Positions 17,155 through 25,805 of a DNA stretch of 64,000 nucleotides are shown piece by piece. The notes below the pieces were generated by a model. That model saw only the letters and a program-made list of their open reading frames with translations. It was not told the origin of the DNA and made no database searches. Position 1 is the first letter of the stretch, and every line of letters starts with the position of its first letter. The position numbers and the translations under genes were made by a program. The DNA is from Corallococcus sp. NCRR (GTDB taxonomy: Bacteria; Myxococcota; Myxococcia; Myxococcales; Myxococcaceae), in the NCBI RefSeq assembly GCF_026965535.1, contig NZ_CP114039.1, positions 8,353,461 through 8,417,460 of the forward strand, given 5' to 3'.

Positions 17155-19725
17155 ATGCCCGAGCACATCCCCGATAATCTCCCTCCTCGCGGTGGGTTCC
17201 GTTCTGTCCGGACCCGCCGTCTTTCTTTCTCCCTCCTCGCTTCCCTGGCGCTCGCCGCGTTCAGCACCGGATGTGAGGACGATCCCAAGCCCGTCGACCC
17301 CGGCCCCGGCCCGTCGACGCCGAAGTACACGGCGAAGATCAAGCGCACCTCCTACGGCATCCCGCACATCACCGCGGACAACTACGGCAGCCTGGGCTTC
17401 GGCCAGGGCTATGCCTTCGCGCAGGACCACGTCTGCACCCTGGCGGATCAGATCCTCAAGGTGCGCGGCGAGCGCGCGCGCTTCCTGGGCCAGGGCGCGG
17501 GCAACAAGCACGTGGGAAGCGACCTGGCGTACCTGGCCATGGACCTGATGGGGCGCGCGGAGGCGGCCTTCCCCACCCTGTCCCAGGAGATGCAGGACAT
17601 GGTCACCGGCTACGCGGCCGGCTACAACAAGTACCTGGAGGACGTGCCCGCGGACGCCCGCCCCGCCGAGTGCGCGAACGCGGCCTGGGTGCGCCCCATC
17701 ACCCCCGTGGACCTGCTGGCGTACAACACGGACCTGACGCTGCTGGCGGGCATCAACGCGCTGGCGCTCACCATCCCGTCCGCCACGCCCCCCGCGGTGA
17801 GCGCGCAGTCCGTGGACCCGGAGCAGGCGGCGCTGCGCCCGCAGCCGCCCACCCTGGACCAGTTGAACAAGCTGAAGACGTCCGACTTCGGCAGCAACGG
17901 CTGGGCCATTGGCCGTGAGCGCACGGACAACGGCAAGGGCATGGTGATGGCCAACCCGCACTTCCCCTGGGAAGGCGAGCTGCGCCTGTGGGAGAGCCAG
18001 CTGACCGTGCCGGGCCAGATGAACGTCTACGGCGTGGGCCTCATGGGCGTGCCGGCGGTGCTCATCGGCTTCAATGAGAACGTGGGCTGGACGCACACGT
18101 TCTCCTCCGGCCAGCGCGCGACCATCTACCAGCTGCAGCTCGTGCCGGGGAAGCCGACCGTCTACAAGTACGGCACCGAAGAGCGCCAGATGACCTCCAA
18201 GACCTTCACCATCCTGGTGAAGCTGTCGGAAGGGTCGCTGACGAACTACTCGCAGACCGTCTGGTTCAGCCACTACGGCCCGATGATCGCCTTCCCGGAC
18301 TCGGCCGCCCCGGCGGGCTTCCCCCCGGGCGCGCTGGGCTGGAACAGCCAGACGGCGCTCACGCTGCGTGACGCGAACATCGACAACACCAAGTTCCTGG
18401 ACCAGTTCCACGGCATGAACAAGGCCAAGAGCCTGGCCGAGTTCAAGACCGTCTACGCCACCGAGCAGGGCCTGCCCTGGGTGAACACCATGTTCGCCGA
18501 CAAGGAGGGCAACACCTGGTACACGGACGCCACGCCCACGCCCAACCTCACGAAGGACGCGTACACGAAGTGGGCGGCCGAGGCGAACACGCCCGCCCTC
18601 AACGTCACCTACGGCATCTACCAGGCCCTGGGCTTCGTGGTGCTCAACGGCAGCGACCCCGCCAATGAGTGGCAGGTGGAGCCGGGCTCGCGCAGCCCCG
18701 GCCTGGTGCCCTTCGCGAAGGTGCCGCAGCTGGACCGCACGGACTTCGTCTTCAACGCGAACGACAGCTACTGGCTGGCCAACCCCGCCGCGCCGCTCAC
18801 CGGCTTCTCCCCGCTGCACGGCTTCGCGAACGTGCCCCAGACGCCGCGCACGCGCATGAACGCCATGGTCCTCACGGAGACGAGCGCGACGGGCGCCTCC
18901 GGCGCGGACGGCAAGTTCAGCTTCGACGAGCTGAAGACGGCCGTGTTCAGCAACCGCAGCTCCCTGGAGGAGCTGCTGCGCGCGTCCGTCGTGGAGCGCT
19001 GCACGGGCAAGACGACGGTGACCTACAACGGCACCGCCGTGGACATCAGCCAGGCCTGCGCGCTCTTGGCCGGCTGGAATGGCCGCTACGACGTGGACCA
19101 GAAGGGCGCGTTCATCTTCCGCGAGTTCCTGGGCGCGTACACCGGCGCGCAGCTGGCGAACAAGGGCCCGCTGTTCGACGTGGCCTTCGACCCGGCCAAC
19201 CCCATCGCCACGCCCAACACCCTGACGCCGGCCCCGGCCACGGGTGACGACCCGGTGCTCGTGAAGCTGGCGCAGGCCGTCTTCACCATCAACCGCTCCG
19301 GCAACGCGCTGGACAAGACGCTGGGCGAGGTGCAGTTCACCACCCGCACGGGCAGCCCCATCCCCCTGCACGGCGGCATGAGCCGCGAGGGCGTCAGCAA
19401 CGTGATGTCCTTCGGCGCCTCGCGCACCACGGTGTTCGAGTTCGCCCAGCCCCACACGGCCACGTTCAACAGCAACACCCTGCTGGCGAAGGAGGGCTAC
19501 CCCATCAACAACGGCAGCTCCTTCGTCATGGCGCTCCAGTTCACCGACGCGGGCCCCAGCGCCAACGCCGTGCTGACCTACAGCCAGTCCGGCGACCCCA
19601 AGTCCGCGAACTACGCGGACCAGACCCAGCTGTACTCCCAGAAGCAGTGGCGCCCCATCCTCTTCACGGACGCGCAGATCAATGGCGACGCGAACCTGGT
19701 GGAGACCACCGTCTCCGGCGGGTAA
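17155..19725 (+). CDS. penicillin acylase family lipoprotein
   Basis: This is an N-terminal nucleophile hydrolase of 856 residues that cleaves amide bonds. Known substrates of the family are beta-lactams, acyl-homoserine lactones and related acyl amides. It has a lipoprotein signal (LSFSLLASLALAAFSTGC). The alpha-chain region contains TSYGIPHITADNYGSLGFGQ. The precursor cleavage site and catalytic Ser lie in DFGSNGWAIGRE (Ser247), the usual GSN(N/G)WA motif. MANPHFPWEGELRLWESQL and the beta-chain Asn region follow. Self-processing into alpha and beta subunits is therefore expected, with the mature enzyme anchored outside the cytoplasm. Substrate choice cannot be read from sequence. Quorum-signal degradation and antibiotic modification are both possible. 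A strong terminator follows. Confidence 0.92.
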   Translation: MPEHIPDNLPPRGGFRSVRTRRLSFSLLASLALAAFSTGCEDDPKPVDPGPGPSTPKYTAKIKRTSYGIPHITADNYGSLGFGQGYAFAQDHVCTLADQILKVRGERARFLGQGAGNKHVGSDLAYLAMDLMGRAEAAFPTLSQEMQDMVTGYAAGYNKYLEDVPADARPAECANAAWVRPITPVDLLAYNTDLTLLAGINALALTIPSATPPAVSAQSVDPEQAALRPQPPTLDQLNKLKTSDFGSNGWAIGRERTDNGKGMVMANPHFPWEGELRLWESQLTVPGQMNVYGVGLMGVPAVLIGFNENVGWTHTFSSGQRATIYQLQLVPGKPTVYKYGTEERQMTSKTFTILVKLSEGSLTNYSQTVWFSHYGPMIAFPDSAAPAGFPPGALGWNSQTALTLRDANIDNTKFLDQFHGMNKAKSLAEFKTVYATEQGLPWVNTMFADKEGNTWYTDATPTPNLTKDAYTKWAAEANTPALNVTYGIYQALGFVVLNGSDPANEWQVEPGSRSPGLVPFAKVPQLDRTDFVFNANDSYWLANPAAPLTGFSPLHGFANVPQTPRTRMNAMVLTETSATGASGADGKFSFDELKTAVFSNRSSLEELLRASVVERCTGKTTVTYNGTAVDISQACALLAGWNGRYDVDQKGAFIFREFLGAYTGAQLANKGPLFDVAFDPANPIATPNTLTPAPATGDDPVLVKLAQAVFTINRSGNALDKTLGEVQFTTRTGSPIPLHGGMSREGVSNVMSFGASRTTVFEFAQPHTATFNSNTLLAKEGYPINNGSSFVMALQFTDAGPSANAVLTYSQSGDPKSANYADQTQLYSQKQWRPILFTDAQINGDANLVETTVSGG

Positions 19726-19759
19726 CCGCTTCCGTCTGACAGGCTGAAAGCCTCTGGAG

Positions 19760-19799
19760 GGCCCCGGGAGCCACCGTGCTCCCGGGGCCTTCTTGTTTT
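19760..19799 (+). terminator. rho-independent terminator of the acylase gene
   Basis: A perfect 11-bp stem (GGCCCCGGGAG / CTCCCGGGGCC) with an eight-base loop is followed by TTCTTGTTTT, 34 bp after the stop codon. Confidence 0.85.
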
Positions 19800-19800
19800 C

Positions 19801-20096
19801 AGGGGGAGTCGCCGGTGAAACTTGTCACATGGAACGGAATAACCAGACAGGGCCGCCGGCCCTGGCGTCTGGGTTCAACATCCGTTAACGAACACCCCAG
19901 GGGACCTTTGAGGCGAACACACAGTTTGTGACGCCGTCAGGGCGGAGGGGATGTGTCGTCCCGGCAATGTCAGCCTTCAGGGCTAGTTTCTTGACCGCGG
20001 CTGAAGAGCAGGATGTCCCTCAGGCCCAGGGAGGAAGCCCGGACGCGTACCGACCGGGACGTCCGCTGGGTCCGACACGAAGGAGTCGCGAACGCC
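19801..20096. other. intergenic stretch with one short hairpin
   Basis: No convincing gene lies between the acylase terminator and the next plus-strand gene. A 7-bp hairpin (CAGGGCC-GCC-GGCCCTG) occurs at 19848-19864. TTGACC at 19993-19998 could be a -35 element, but no convincing -10 follows. Promoter elements for the downstream gene are expected here. Confidence 0.4.
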
Positions 20097-20549
20097 ATGG
20101 CACTTCCGGTCTACAAGACAGACGTCATCGATAAGGTGTTCTTCCTGCGCTGGGATGCTCCACCGACGCCGGAAGAGATTCAGGCGGTGTTCCAGAAGAT
20201 GCAGGCCGCCTACCAGCAGCATCAGCAGCAGCCGCTGGTGCTGGTGACCATCGCGGGAGCCAAGTCCGCGGTCCCCAACAGCGAGCAGCGGCGGCACTTG
20301 TCCAACATGCTGTCGGACGCGCGGGCGCTGTTCTCCGAAATCCACGTCATCATCGAAGGCAACGAACTGCAGCACAACCTCCAGCGCGTCATCGTGTCGG
20401 GGATGCTCATCGTCACGCGCACGTATGACGACCAGTTCATCCGCGTGCACAAGACGGCGGATGGGGCGGCGGGCTTCATCGCCCGGCGGCTGGGCGTGGA
20501 TGGCACACAGGTGGTGAACGAAGCGCGGTCGCGCGGCGTGGTGATGTAG
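20097..20549 (+). CDS. hypothetical protein of 150 residues
   Basis: The start at ATG 20097 (MALPVYKTDVIDKVFFLRW) is supported by AAGGAG 11 bases upstream. The frame is open further upstream to 20013, but that part is Arg-rich and unlike the rest. The protein has alternating beta and alpha segments (PLVLVTIAGAKS, then RALFSEIHVIIEGNELQHNL, then RVIVSGMLIVTRTYDDQFIR), suggesting a small alpha/beta domain somewhat like a STAS fold. There is no signal peptide and no catalytic motif. I do not recognise the family with confidence. It stands alone between a terminator and a convergent gene. Confidence 0.72.
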   Translation: MALPVYKTDVIDKVFFLRWDAPPTPEEIQAVFQKMQAAYQQHQQQPLVLVTIAGAKSAVPNSEQRRHLSNMLSDARALFSEIHVIIEGNELQHNLQRVIVSGMLIVTRTYDDQFIRVHKTADGAAGFIARRLGVDGTQVVNEARSRGVVM

Positions 20550-20563
20550 TCCCCGGGGGGATT

Positions 20564-20587
20564 CGGGGGCCCTTTAAAGGGCCCCCG
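20564..20587. terminator. palindromic hairpin between convergent genes
   Basis: The 24-bp perfect palindrome CGGGGGCCC-TTTAAA-GGGCCCCCG lies 15 bp after the plus-strand stop and 36 bp beyond the stop of the minus-strand ThiF-like gene. It could serve both directions. No T tract follows. Confidence 0.55.
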
Positions 20588-20622
20588 GCCCCGGAGAGAG
20601 AAGCGTTTCGCGCGGGCGACCT

Positions 20623-21456
20623 TCAGCCCCTCGCGCCCTGCCCCACCGGGCGGGCCGGACGGGTGGCGCCGACGGAGCCGCGCACGTAGCGGTGGTCGAA
20701 GAGGTCCACGTAGAGGTACTCGGGCCAGGACACCATCGCGCGAGCCCCCAGCATCACGCCCCGCATGATTTCACTCACCATCAGCCCCGCGGCGGTGGTG
20801 GCGCCAATCACGCACGTGGGCGCGTGGCCTCTGCCCTGGTAGCAGGCATCCATGTACTCCTGGAGCATGTAGCTGCCCAGGTGCGGGATGATCTTCGGCA
20901 GGTCGATGCGGCCGTCCGGGAGGATGAAGAGCTCCTCGTAGAGCGGCGCGTCCGGCTGGAAGACGTGGAGCGCGGCGCCAAAGCCCAGCATCAGCCCGGT
21001 CATGATGGGGATGCCCTGCTGCCGGCACGTCTGGTGGAGCGACTCCTTGGCGCGGGCCCCCGCGATGTCGATGACCTCCACCACGTAGTCCACCGGCGGC
21101 AGGCCGCCGGTGCCCTTGAGCACGTCCGCCACGTTGTCGTCGGTGATGCCCTCCTTCACCTTCTGCACGCGCAGGTCCGGGTGGATGTCCCGGCACATGC
21201 GCTCCACCACGTCCACCTTGTGCTGGCCCAGGGTGCTTTCGAAGCAGCCGATCTGCCGGTTGATGTTGTGGCGCTCGTAGACGTCGAAGTCCGCGAGCGT
21301 CAGGCAGCCGAAGCCCAGGCGCGCCAGGTCCACCGCGCACTGGCCTCCGGCGCCGCCCACGCCGGCGACGAGCACGTGGGTGCTGGCGAGCTTGTCCATG
21401 GTCTGCGGGTGGAGGACGCCCAGGTTGCGCTGGAAACGGGGGTTCACGTTCGTCAT
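20623..21456 (-). CDS. ThiF/MoeB/E1-like adenylating enzyme family protein
   Basis: The 277-residue protein has the Rossmann nucleotide-binding motif VLVAGVGGAGGQCAVDLARL, the acidic strand LADFDVYERHNINRQIG and the helix LGQHKVDVVERM, which define the ubiquitin-activating (E1/ThiF) superfamily. Such enzymes adenylate the C-terminus of a small protein or peptide. The CxxC pairs that bind zinc in MoeB/ThiF are not visible, and only isolated Cys residues (CRQQG, PTCVIG, DACYQG) are present. It is therefore not a standard ThiF or MoeB. No ubiquitin-like partner is seen nearby. It follows the methyltransferase by 12 bp on the same strand, so the two probably act together. The substrate is unknown. 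Confidence 0.83.
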   Translation of the reverse strand: MTNVNPRFQRNLGVLHPQTMDKLASTHVLVAGVGGAGGQCAVDLARLGFGCLTLADFDVYERHNINRQIGCFESTLGQHKVDVVERMCRDIHPDLRVQKVKEGITDDNVADVLKGTGGLPPVDYVVEVIDIAGARAKESLHQTCRQQGIPIMTGLMLGFGAALHVFQPDAPLYEELFILPDGRIDLPKIIPHLGSYMLQEYMDACYQGRGHAPTCVIGATTAAGLMVSEIMRGVMLGARAMVSWPEYLYVDLFDHRYVRGSVGATRPARPVGQGARG

Positions 21457-21468
21457 GAGGAGGGCTCC

Positions 21469-22185
21469 CTACTTGCGCATGCAGACGTAGAAGTTCTCGC
21501 CGTAGTAGTCGTCGCCGTCGGCCACCAGCGCCTCGCTGAAGCCCACCTTCTCCAGCAGCTTCACCGCCTGCTCCGTGTCCAGGAAGGTGACCATCTCGTT
21601 GGGGTCCGTGGTGAGCTTCTGGGCGCAGGTGCGGTGGTGGTTCACCGCGCGCTGGAGCGCCTCCGTCCACCGTCCCTGCGCCTCCCATTCCCGGATGGAG
21701 TTCTTCAGCACCTTCTCCAGGTCGGGCCGGGGCCGCTTGTTGCTCGTCATGCACAGGACGCCGCCGGGCTTCAGGTGCGTCCAGGCCTCGCGCAGCACGG
21801 ACTCCGGGTCCTTCACGTAGAAGAGGACGTTGTTCATCACCACCGCGTCCGCGGCCCCCTCCACCTCCAGGGGGAACTGCGCCACGTCTCCGGGCAACAG
21901 CGTCCAGCGGGCGCGCACCGCCTCCGGCTCCTTCGCGCGGCGGCGCACCGCCAGGGCCAGCATGGCCTGGTTGTTGTCGAAGCCGACCACGCGCTGCCCC
22001 CGCCGCACCAGGGGCTCGCTCACGAGCCCCGTGCCGCACCCCGCGTCGATGACGTAGGAGCGCTCCCGGGTGTCCCGGAGGATCTTCTCGCGCTGCCGCT
22101 GGTAGCACGGCAGCTCGGGGATCATCTGATCGTAGCTGTGCGCGAAGTCATTCCAGATGTTGTCGACGAAGACGGTCTCGGGCAT
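21469..22185 (-). CDS. class I SAM-dependent methyltransferase
   Basis: This is a protein of 238 residues. The SAM-binding motif I is YVIDAGCGTGLVSEPLVRRG, with the acidic end of strand beta-2 in VVGFDNNQAM. Later motifs are VVMNNVLFYVKDPESVLREA and LKPGGVLCMTSN. The start at ATG 22185 has GGAGG repeated just upstream; the longer frame to 22251 is Gly-rich and rejected. The substrate is not predictable. It is the first gene of a two-gene operon with the ThiF-like enzyme, so it might methylate a peptide, carrier or small molecule that the partner activates (inference). Confidence 0.87.
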   Translation of the reverse strand: MPETVFVDNIWNDFAHSYDQMIPELPCYQRQREKILRDTRERSYVIDAGCGTGLVSEPLVRRGQRVVGFDNNQAMLALAVRRRAKEPEAVRARWTLLPGDVAQFPLEVEGAADAVVMNNVLFYVKDPESVLREAWTHLKPGGVLCMTSNKRPRPDLEKVLKNSIREWEAQGRWTEALQRAVNHHRTCAQKLTTDPNEMVTFLDTEQAVKLLEKVGFSEALVADGDDYYGENFYVCMRK

Positions 22186-22626
22186 GGGTCCTCCCCCTCC
22201 AAGGGGAGTCAGGGTGAGACCTGTTGTTGTCCCCCGTCCCCCGCCCCCCAAGCGATTGCCCCGCCGTCTTCCCCTACCATCCAGGACTTGCCTGTTTCAG
22301 ATGTATGTGTTGGATTGAATGAACAAACACACCCCCGGGGGCCGGCGGGGGTGTCCGTTCAGTCCCAAGGCACCTGAGACATCCGTGGTCCGCATGTCTC
22401 AGCATTGAAGCACGCGGAGTCCTGCGTTTCTTCACTCGGAGGATGCCGGCGCCTGCGTCCGGTGGCCTTCACCGGTGAAGCTTGCCCTGCGGGGCAATAC
22501 CAATGAAATCAACCACTTGGGCCCTGGCGCGGAAGGTGCTCTGGGAAGGCCTGCATCGGGAGGCACCGGGTGTCAGAGCCTGGCGCTTGTCTGCGTGGGG
22601 GACCCTCAATGCAAGTCGAGGTCGGT
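22186..22626. other. divergent intergenic region with inverted repeats
   Basis: This 441-bp gap separates the methyltransferase and the alpha/beta hydrolase. It holds a hairpin at 22329-22354 (ACACCCCC / GGGGGTGT). It also holds a perfect 14-bp palindrome CTTCACCGGTGAAG at 22467-22480, directly followed by TTGCCC-TGCG-GGGCAA at 22482-22497. Moderately AT-rich sequence lies at 22290-22330. No gene is seen. Confidence 0.5.
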
Positions 22627-23994
22627 ATGCGTAGGACGTCGAGCCTGTGGGTGATGGTGGCGTTGTTCGTGGCGCTGCGCGCGAATCCGGGGGACGCGCA
22701 CACGTTGGCGATTCAGGTGGATCCATGGACGCGGCCGCTGGTGGCGGCGGGCATGGTGGCCTCCAGCACGAAGCGCGAGGTGCTGGGCGGTGGGCTGGCG
22801 CACTACAGCTGGAAGGTGCGGGTGGGCGCGGGGAAGTACGACGCCATCACCGTGCACCGCGTGGTGCGTGAGGCGGCCCCGTGGTTGCCGGCGCGCACCC
22901 ACCGCGCGGTGTTCATGGTGCACGGGGACCTGTGGGGCTTCGTGCCCGCGTTCCTCACCAACACCTGCGTGACGACGATGCCGGAGGACCGCTCCCTGGC
23001 GGCGTACCTGGCCAGCCAGGACGTGGACGTGTGGGGCCTGGACCTGCGCTGGGTGGCGGTGCCGGAGTCGGAGACGGACTTCGGGTTCATGGCGGACTGG
23101 AACATGCAGTCGCACGTGAAGGACGTGGGCACGGGCCTGGCGCTGGCGGACGTGGTGCGGCGGCTGGGCGGCAACGGCGGCAATGATCGGATGTTCCTCC
23201 TGGGCTGGAGCCGGGGCGCGACCATCGGGTACGCGTACCTGGACGCGGAGTCGCAGCGTCCGCGCGCCCTGCGCCGGGTGGATGGCTTCGTGCCCATGGA
23301 CATGGTGCTGCGCTTCGCGCCGGACGCGGTCCAGCAGCGCCAGTGGGCGTGCGAGCGGTACGAGGCGCTCCAGACCGCGCGTGACCAGGGCCGCACGGAG
23401 GGCGGCCTGCTGGGGCCCGCGCCGGGGATGCCGGTGAAGGACATTGGCCTGCGGGCGGACCAGGATCCCAATGGGTTCCCTCCTGGCGCGCCGGAGTCAC
23501 TCAGTGGCGTGACCAACCGGAAGTTCGCCGTCATCGCCGCCGGGCGGACCGGGGCGCTCCTGGCGCCGCTCCAGCCGCTGACGCCGGGCTACCACCTGGC
23601 GGGCAGCGTGCCGGACATCACCGGCCTCCCGGACCGGACGGCCTACACGTCGGAGCCCACCCTGTTCGACTACCTCCAGTTGGCGGTGCCCTACCAGAGC
23701 CTCAACGAGGTGGTGGAGACGGAGAAGCAGCTGTGCGGCCTGGACGTCCCCTTCGATGACCACCTGAAGGACGTGAAGGTGCCGGTGCTGTACGTGGGCG
23801 CGGGGGGCGGCGTGGGGCGCTACGGCGAGTACTCCACGCGCCTCCTGGGCAGCACGGACGTCACCCACCTCATCGTGCGCAGCCGGCCGGAGGGGGAGCG
23901 CGCGCTGGACTTCGGCCACGCGGACCTGTTCCTCGCCCGGGACGCGCGCGTGCGCGTGTGGCAGCCCATCCTCCAGTGGATGCGGGCGCGCTAA
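22627..23994 (+). CDS. secreted alpha/beta-hydrolase family protein
   Basis: This is a protein of 455 residues from ATG 22627, which has GAGG seven bases upstream. It begins with a signal peptide (MRRTSSLWVMVALFVALRAN ending near GDA-HT). The serine nucleophile elbow is FLLGWSRGATIGYAY (G-x-S-x-G), with an upstream oxyanion segment VFMVHGDLWGFVPAF. A plausible catalytic Asp lies in the VPVLYVGAGG region and the His in DFGHADLF near the end. This gives a complete triad layout for an esterase, lipase or peptidase of unknown substrate. The frame is open upstream to a GTG at 22570, but that part has no signal character. It converges on the PilZ/EBP gene, with five bases between the stop codons. 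Confidence 0.8.
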   Translation: MRRTSSLWVMVALFVALRANPGDAHTLAIQVDPWTRPLVAAGMVASSTKREVLGGGLAHYSWKVRVGAGKYDAITVHRVVREAAPWLPARTHRAVFMVHGDLWGFVPAFLTNTCVTTMPEDRSLAAYLASQDVDVWGLDLRWVAVPESETDFGFMADWNMQSHVKDVGTGLALADVVRRLGGNGGNDRMFLLGWSRGATIGYAYLDAESQRPRALRRVDGFVPMDMVLRFAPDAVQQRQWACERYEALQTARDQGRTEGGLLGPAPGMPVKDIGLRADQDPNGFPPGAPESLSGVTNRKFAVIAAGRTGALLAPLQPLTPGYHLAGSVPDITGLPDRTAYTSEPTLFDYLQLAVPYQSLNEVVETEKQLCGLDVPFDDHLKDVKVPVLYVGAGGGVGRYGEYSTRLLGSTDVTHLIVRSRPEGERALDFGHADLFLARDARVRVWQPILQWMRAR

Positions 23995-23999
23995 AAGGG

Positions 24000-25805
24000 C
24001 TACTCCGCCTTCCACAACCCGTGACGGCGGGCCCGGCGGCCCAACGTCACCGGGTCCATGCCCAGGGCCACGGCGGCGCGGCGCAGGACGCCGCCATGGC
24101 GCTCCAGGGCCTCGCGGATGAGGTCGCGCTCCACCTGCTGGAGCCGGGCCCTCAGCGACCCATCCCCGGTGGGGTCCGCCCGGGGCAGCGTGTTGCTGAG
24201 GAGCGCGGGCGGCAGCAGGCGCCGGGTGAGCATCTCCCCGGGCCGGGACAGGAGCACCGCCCGCTCCACCACGTTGCGCAGCTCCCGCACGTTGCCCGGC
24301 CAGCCGTAGCCGTGCAGCACCTCGTCCGCGTCCGGGGCCACGCCCGTGGCGGAGCGCTTGAGGGTGCGGTTGAACTGCTCCACGAAGGCGCGGGCCAGCT
24401 CCGGGATGTCCTCCGGGCGCTCGCGCAGGGGTGGGATGTCGATGGTGAAGCTGTTGAGCCGGTAGAAGAGGTCCGCACGGAAGCGGCCGGCGCGCACCTC
24501 CTCGCCCAGGTCCCGGTTGCTCGCGGCCACCACGCGCACGTCCACGTGGCGCACCTGGGTGCCGCCCACCGGGCGGATGTCGCCCGTCTCCAGCACGCGC
24601 AACAGCTTCGCCTGGAGGTTGGGCGTGGTGTTTTCAATCTCGTCCAGGAAGATGGTGCCGCCGTTGGCGAGCACGAAGAGGCCCGGGTGGTCCGACACCG
24701 CGCCGGTGAAGGCCCCCTTCACGTGGCCGAACAGCTCGCTCTCCAGCAGCGTCTCCGTGAGCGCGCCGCAGTCCTGGACCACGAGCGGCAGGTCCCCGCG
24801 GCCGGAGAGCCGGTGGAGGATGCGCGCCAGCACCTCCTTGCCGGTGCCCGTCTCGCCCTGCAGCAGCACCGCCACCCGGTGGGGGGCCACCAGGCGCACC
24901 ATCTCCATCACCCGCTGCATGGGCGGGCTGCGGAAGCCCACGTCCTCGCCGTGGCGGCCCACGCCCACCACCGGCGTCTGGGCCAGCGCGCGCTCGCGCA
25001 GGAGGTTGCGCTCCAATTCCAGCGCCATGCGCCACTGCTCCGTGCGGAAGCCGTGCTCGCGCCCCGCCTGGAGCACCGCCTCGCGCATGGTGTCCGGGTC
25101 CGGCCACGCCCCCAGTGCCCGGTAGATGCGGCCGGTGTTGAAGAGCGCCACCAGCCGCTCCGGGGCCGCCGGGGCGCAGTAGACGATGCGCGAGGCCAGG
25201 TCGCTGGGCGGCCCCGCCCCCGTGGGGTCCACCTCCGCGCGCAGCTCCGCCAGGGACTCCACCAGCGCGAGCGCCCGCGACTCGTCCTGGCCGCACACCA
25301 GGAGCACCGCCATGTCACCGCGCGTGAGCAGCGCGTGCACGTCCTCCGAGGTGGCGGCGAAGTGCGGCGTGGCCACGCCGTCCAGGGCCTGGCGCACCGC
25401 GCGTGACTCGTCGTCCGACGCGAAGGCGGCCACCACCTGCAGGTGGGACGTGGCCAGGTAGCGCGCCAGCTTCACGCCGTCCGCGGCGTCGAACGCGCCA
25501 AAGCTGATGCCCAGCGCCGCGACCGTGCCTCCGGCGCCCGCCGTGTCGTGGCGCCAGCGCACCGTGCCGTGCACCCGCACGTGCGCGCCCGTGTCCGGCA
25601 GCGAGAAGGCCATCTCCACCGGCTCGTTCTCGTGCGGGCCTTCGGAGGGCCGGCGCGGCGTGGCGATGAGCCCGATGCCCGTCTCGCTGATGTTCACGGA
25701 CCAGCAGCCATGCAGCGCCGGCTGGGTCACCACCTTCACGTACAACGGCTTGCGCTCGCTCCGGGGCACCTGCTCGGACGCGGAGCGCGACATGGGGTGC
25801 GTCAC
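24000..25805 (-). CDS. PilZ-domain sigma-54-dependent transcriptional activator
   Basis: This is an enhancer-binding protein of about 601 residues. The N-terminal 115 residues resemble PilZ: a basic cluster RSERKPLYVKV, then NISETGIGLIATPRR (N-x-S-x-x-G). A degenerate receiver-like segment (VVAAFASDDESRAVRQAL) follows. The AAA+ core from about residue 280 has Walker A GETGTGKE, the sigma-54 contact motif GAFTGA, Walker B TIFLDEIEN and an arginine-finger region. The C-terminus is a Fis-type helix-turn-helix (LRRAAVALGMDPVTLGRRAR). It should drive sigma-54 promoters, possibly in response to cyclic di-GMP, though the RxxxR half of the PilZ site is not clean. GTG 25805 has GAGG eight bases upstream; ATG 25793 is the alternative. 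It is divergent from the polysaccharide-lyase gene. Confidence 0.9.
   Translation of the reverse strand: MTHPMSRSASEQVPRSERKPLYVKVVTQPALHGCWSVNISETGIGLIATPRRPSEGPHENEPVEMAFSLPDTGAHVRVHGTVRWRHDTAGAGGTVAALGISFGAFDAADGVKLARYLATSHLQVVAAFASDDESRAVRQALDGVATPHFAATSEDVHALLTRGDMAVLLVCGQDESRALALVESLAELRAEVDPTGAGPPSDLASRIVYCAPAAPERLVALFNTGRIYRALGAWPDPDTMREAVLQAGREHGFRTEQWRMALELERNLLRERALAQTPVVGVGRHGEDVGFRSPPMQRVMEMVRLVAPHRVAVLLQGETGTGKEVLARILHRLSGRGDLPLVVQDCGALTETLLESELFGHVKGAFTGAVSDHPGLFVLANGGTIFLDEIENTTPNLQAKLLRVLETGDIRPVGGTQVRHVDVRVVAASNRDLGEEVRAGRFRADLFYRLNSFTIDIPPLRERPEDIPELARAFVEQFNRTLKRSATGVAPDADEVLHGYGWPGNVRELRNVVERAVLLSRPGEMLTRRLLPPALLSNTLPRADPTGDGSLRARLQQVERDLIREALERHGGVLRRAAVALGMDPVTLGRRARRHGLWKAE

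Noticed and set aside
17011-19455. Minus-strand open frame of 814 codons
   Set aside because: It is antisense to the acylase gene, whose motifs and signal peptide are clear, and its composition is Arg/Gly/His-rich.
20623-21456. Assignment of the ThiF-like gene as moeB or thiF
   Set aside because: The zinc Cys pairs of those enzymes are not visible and no MoaD or ThiS gene is near.
22329-22354. Hairpin ACACCCCC/GGGGGTGT as a terminator
   Set aside because: No gene on either strand ends near it. It lies between divergent genes, so it is noted only as a structure.
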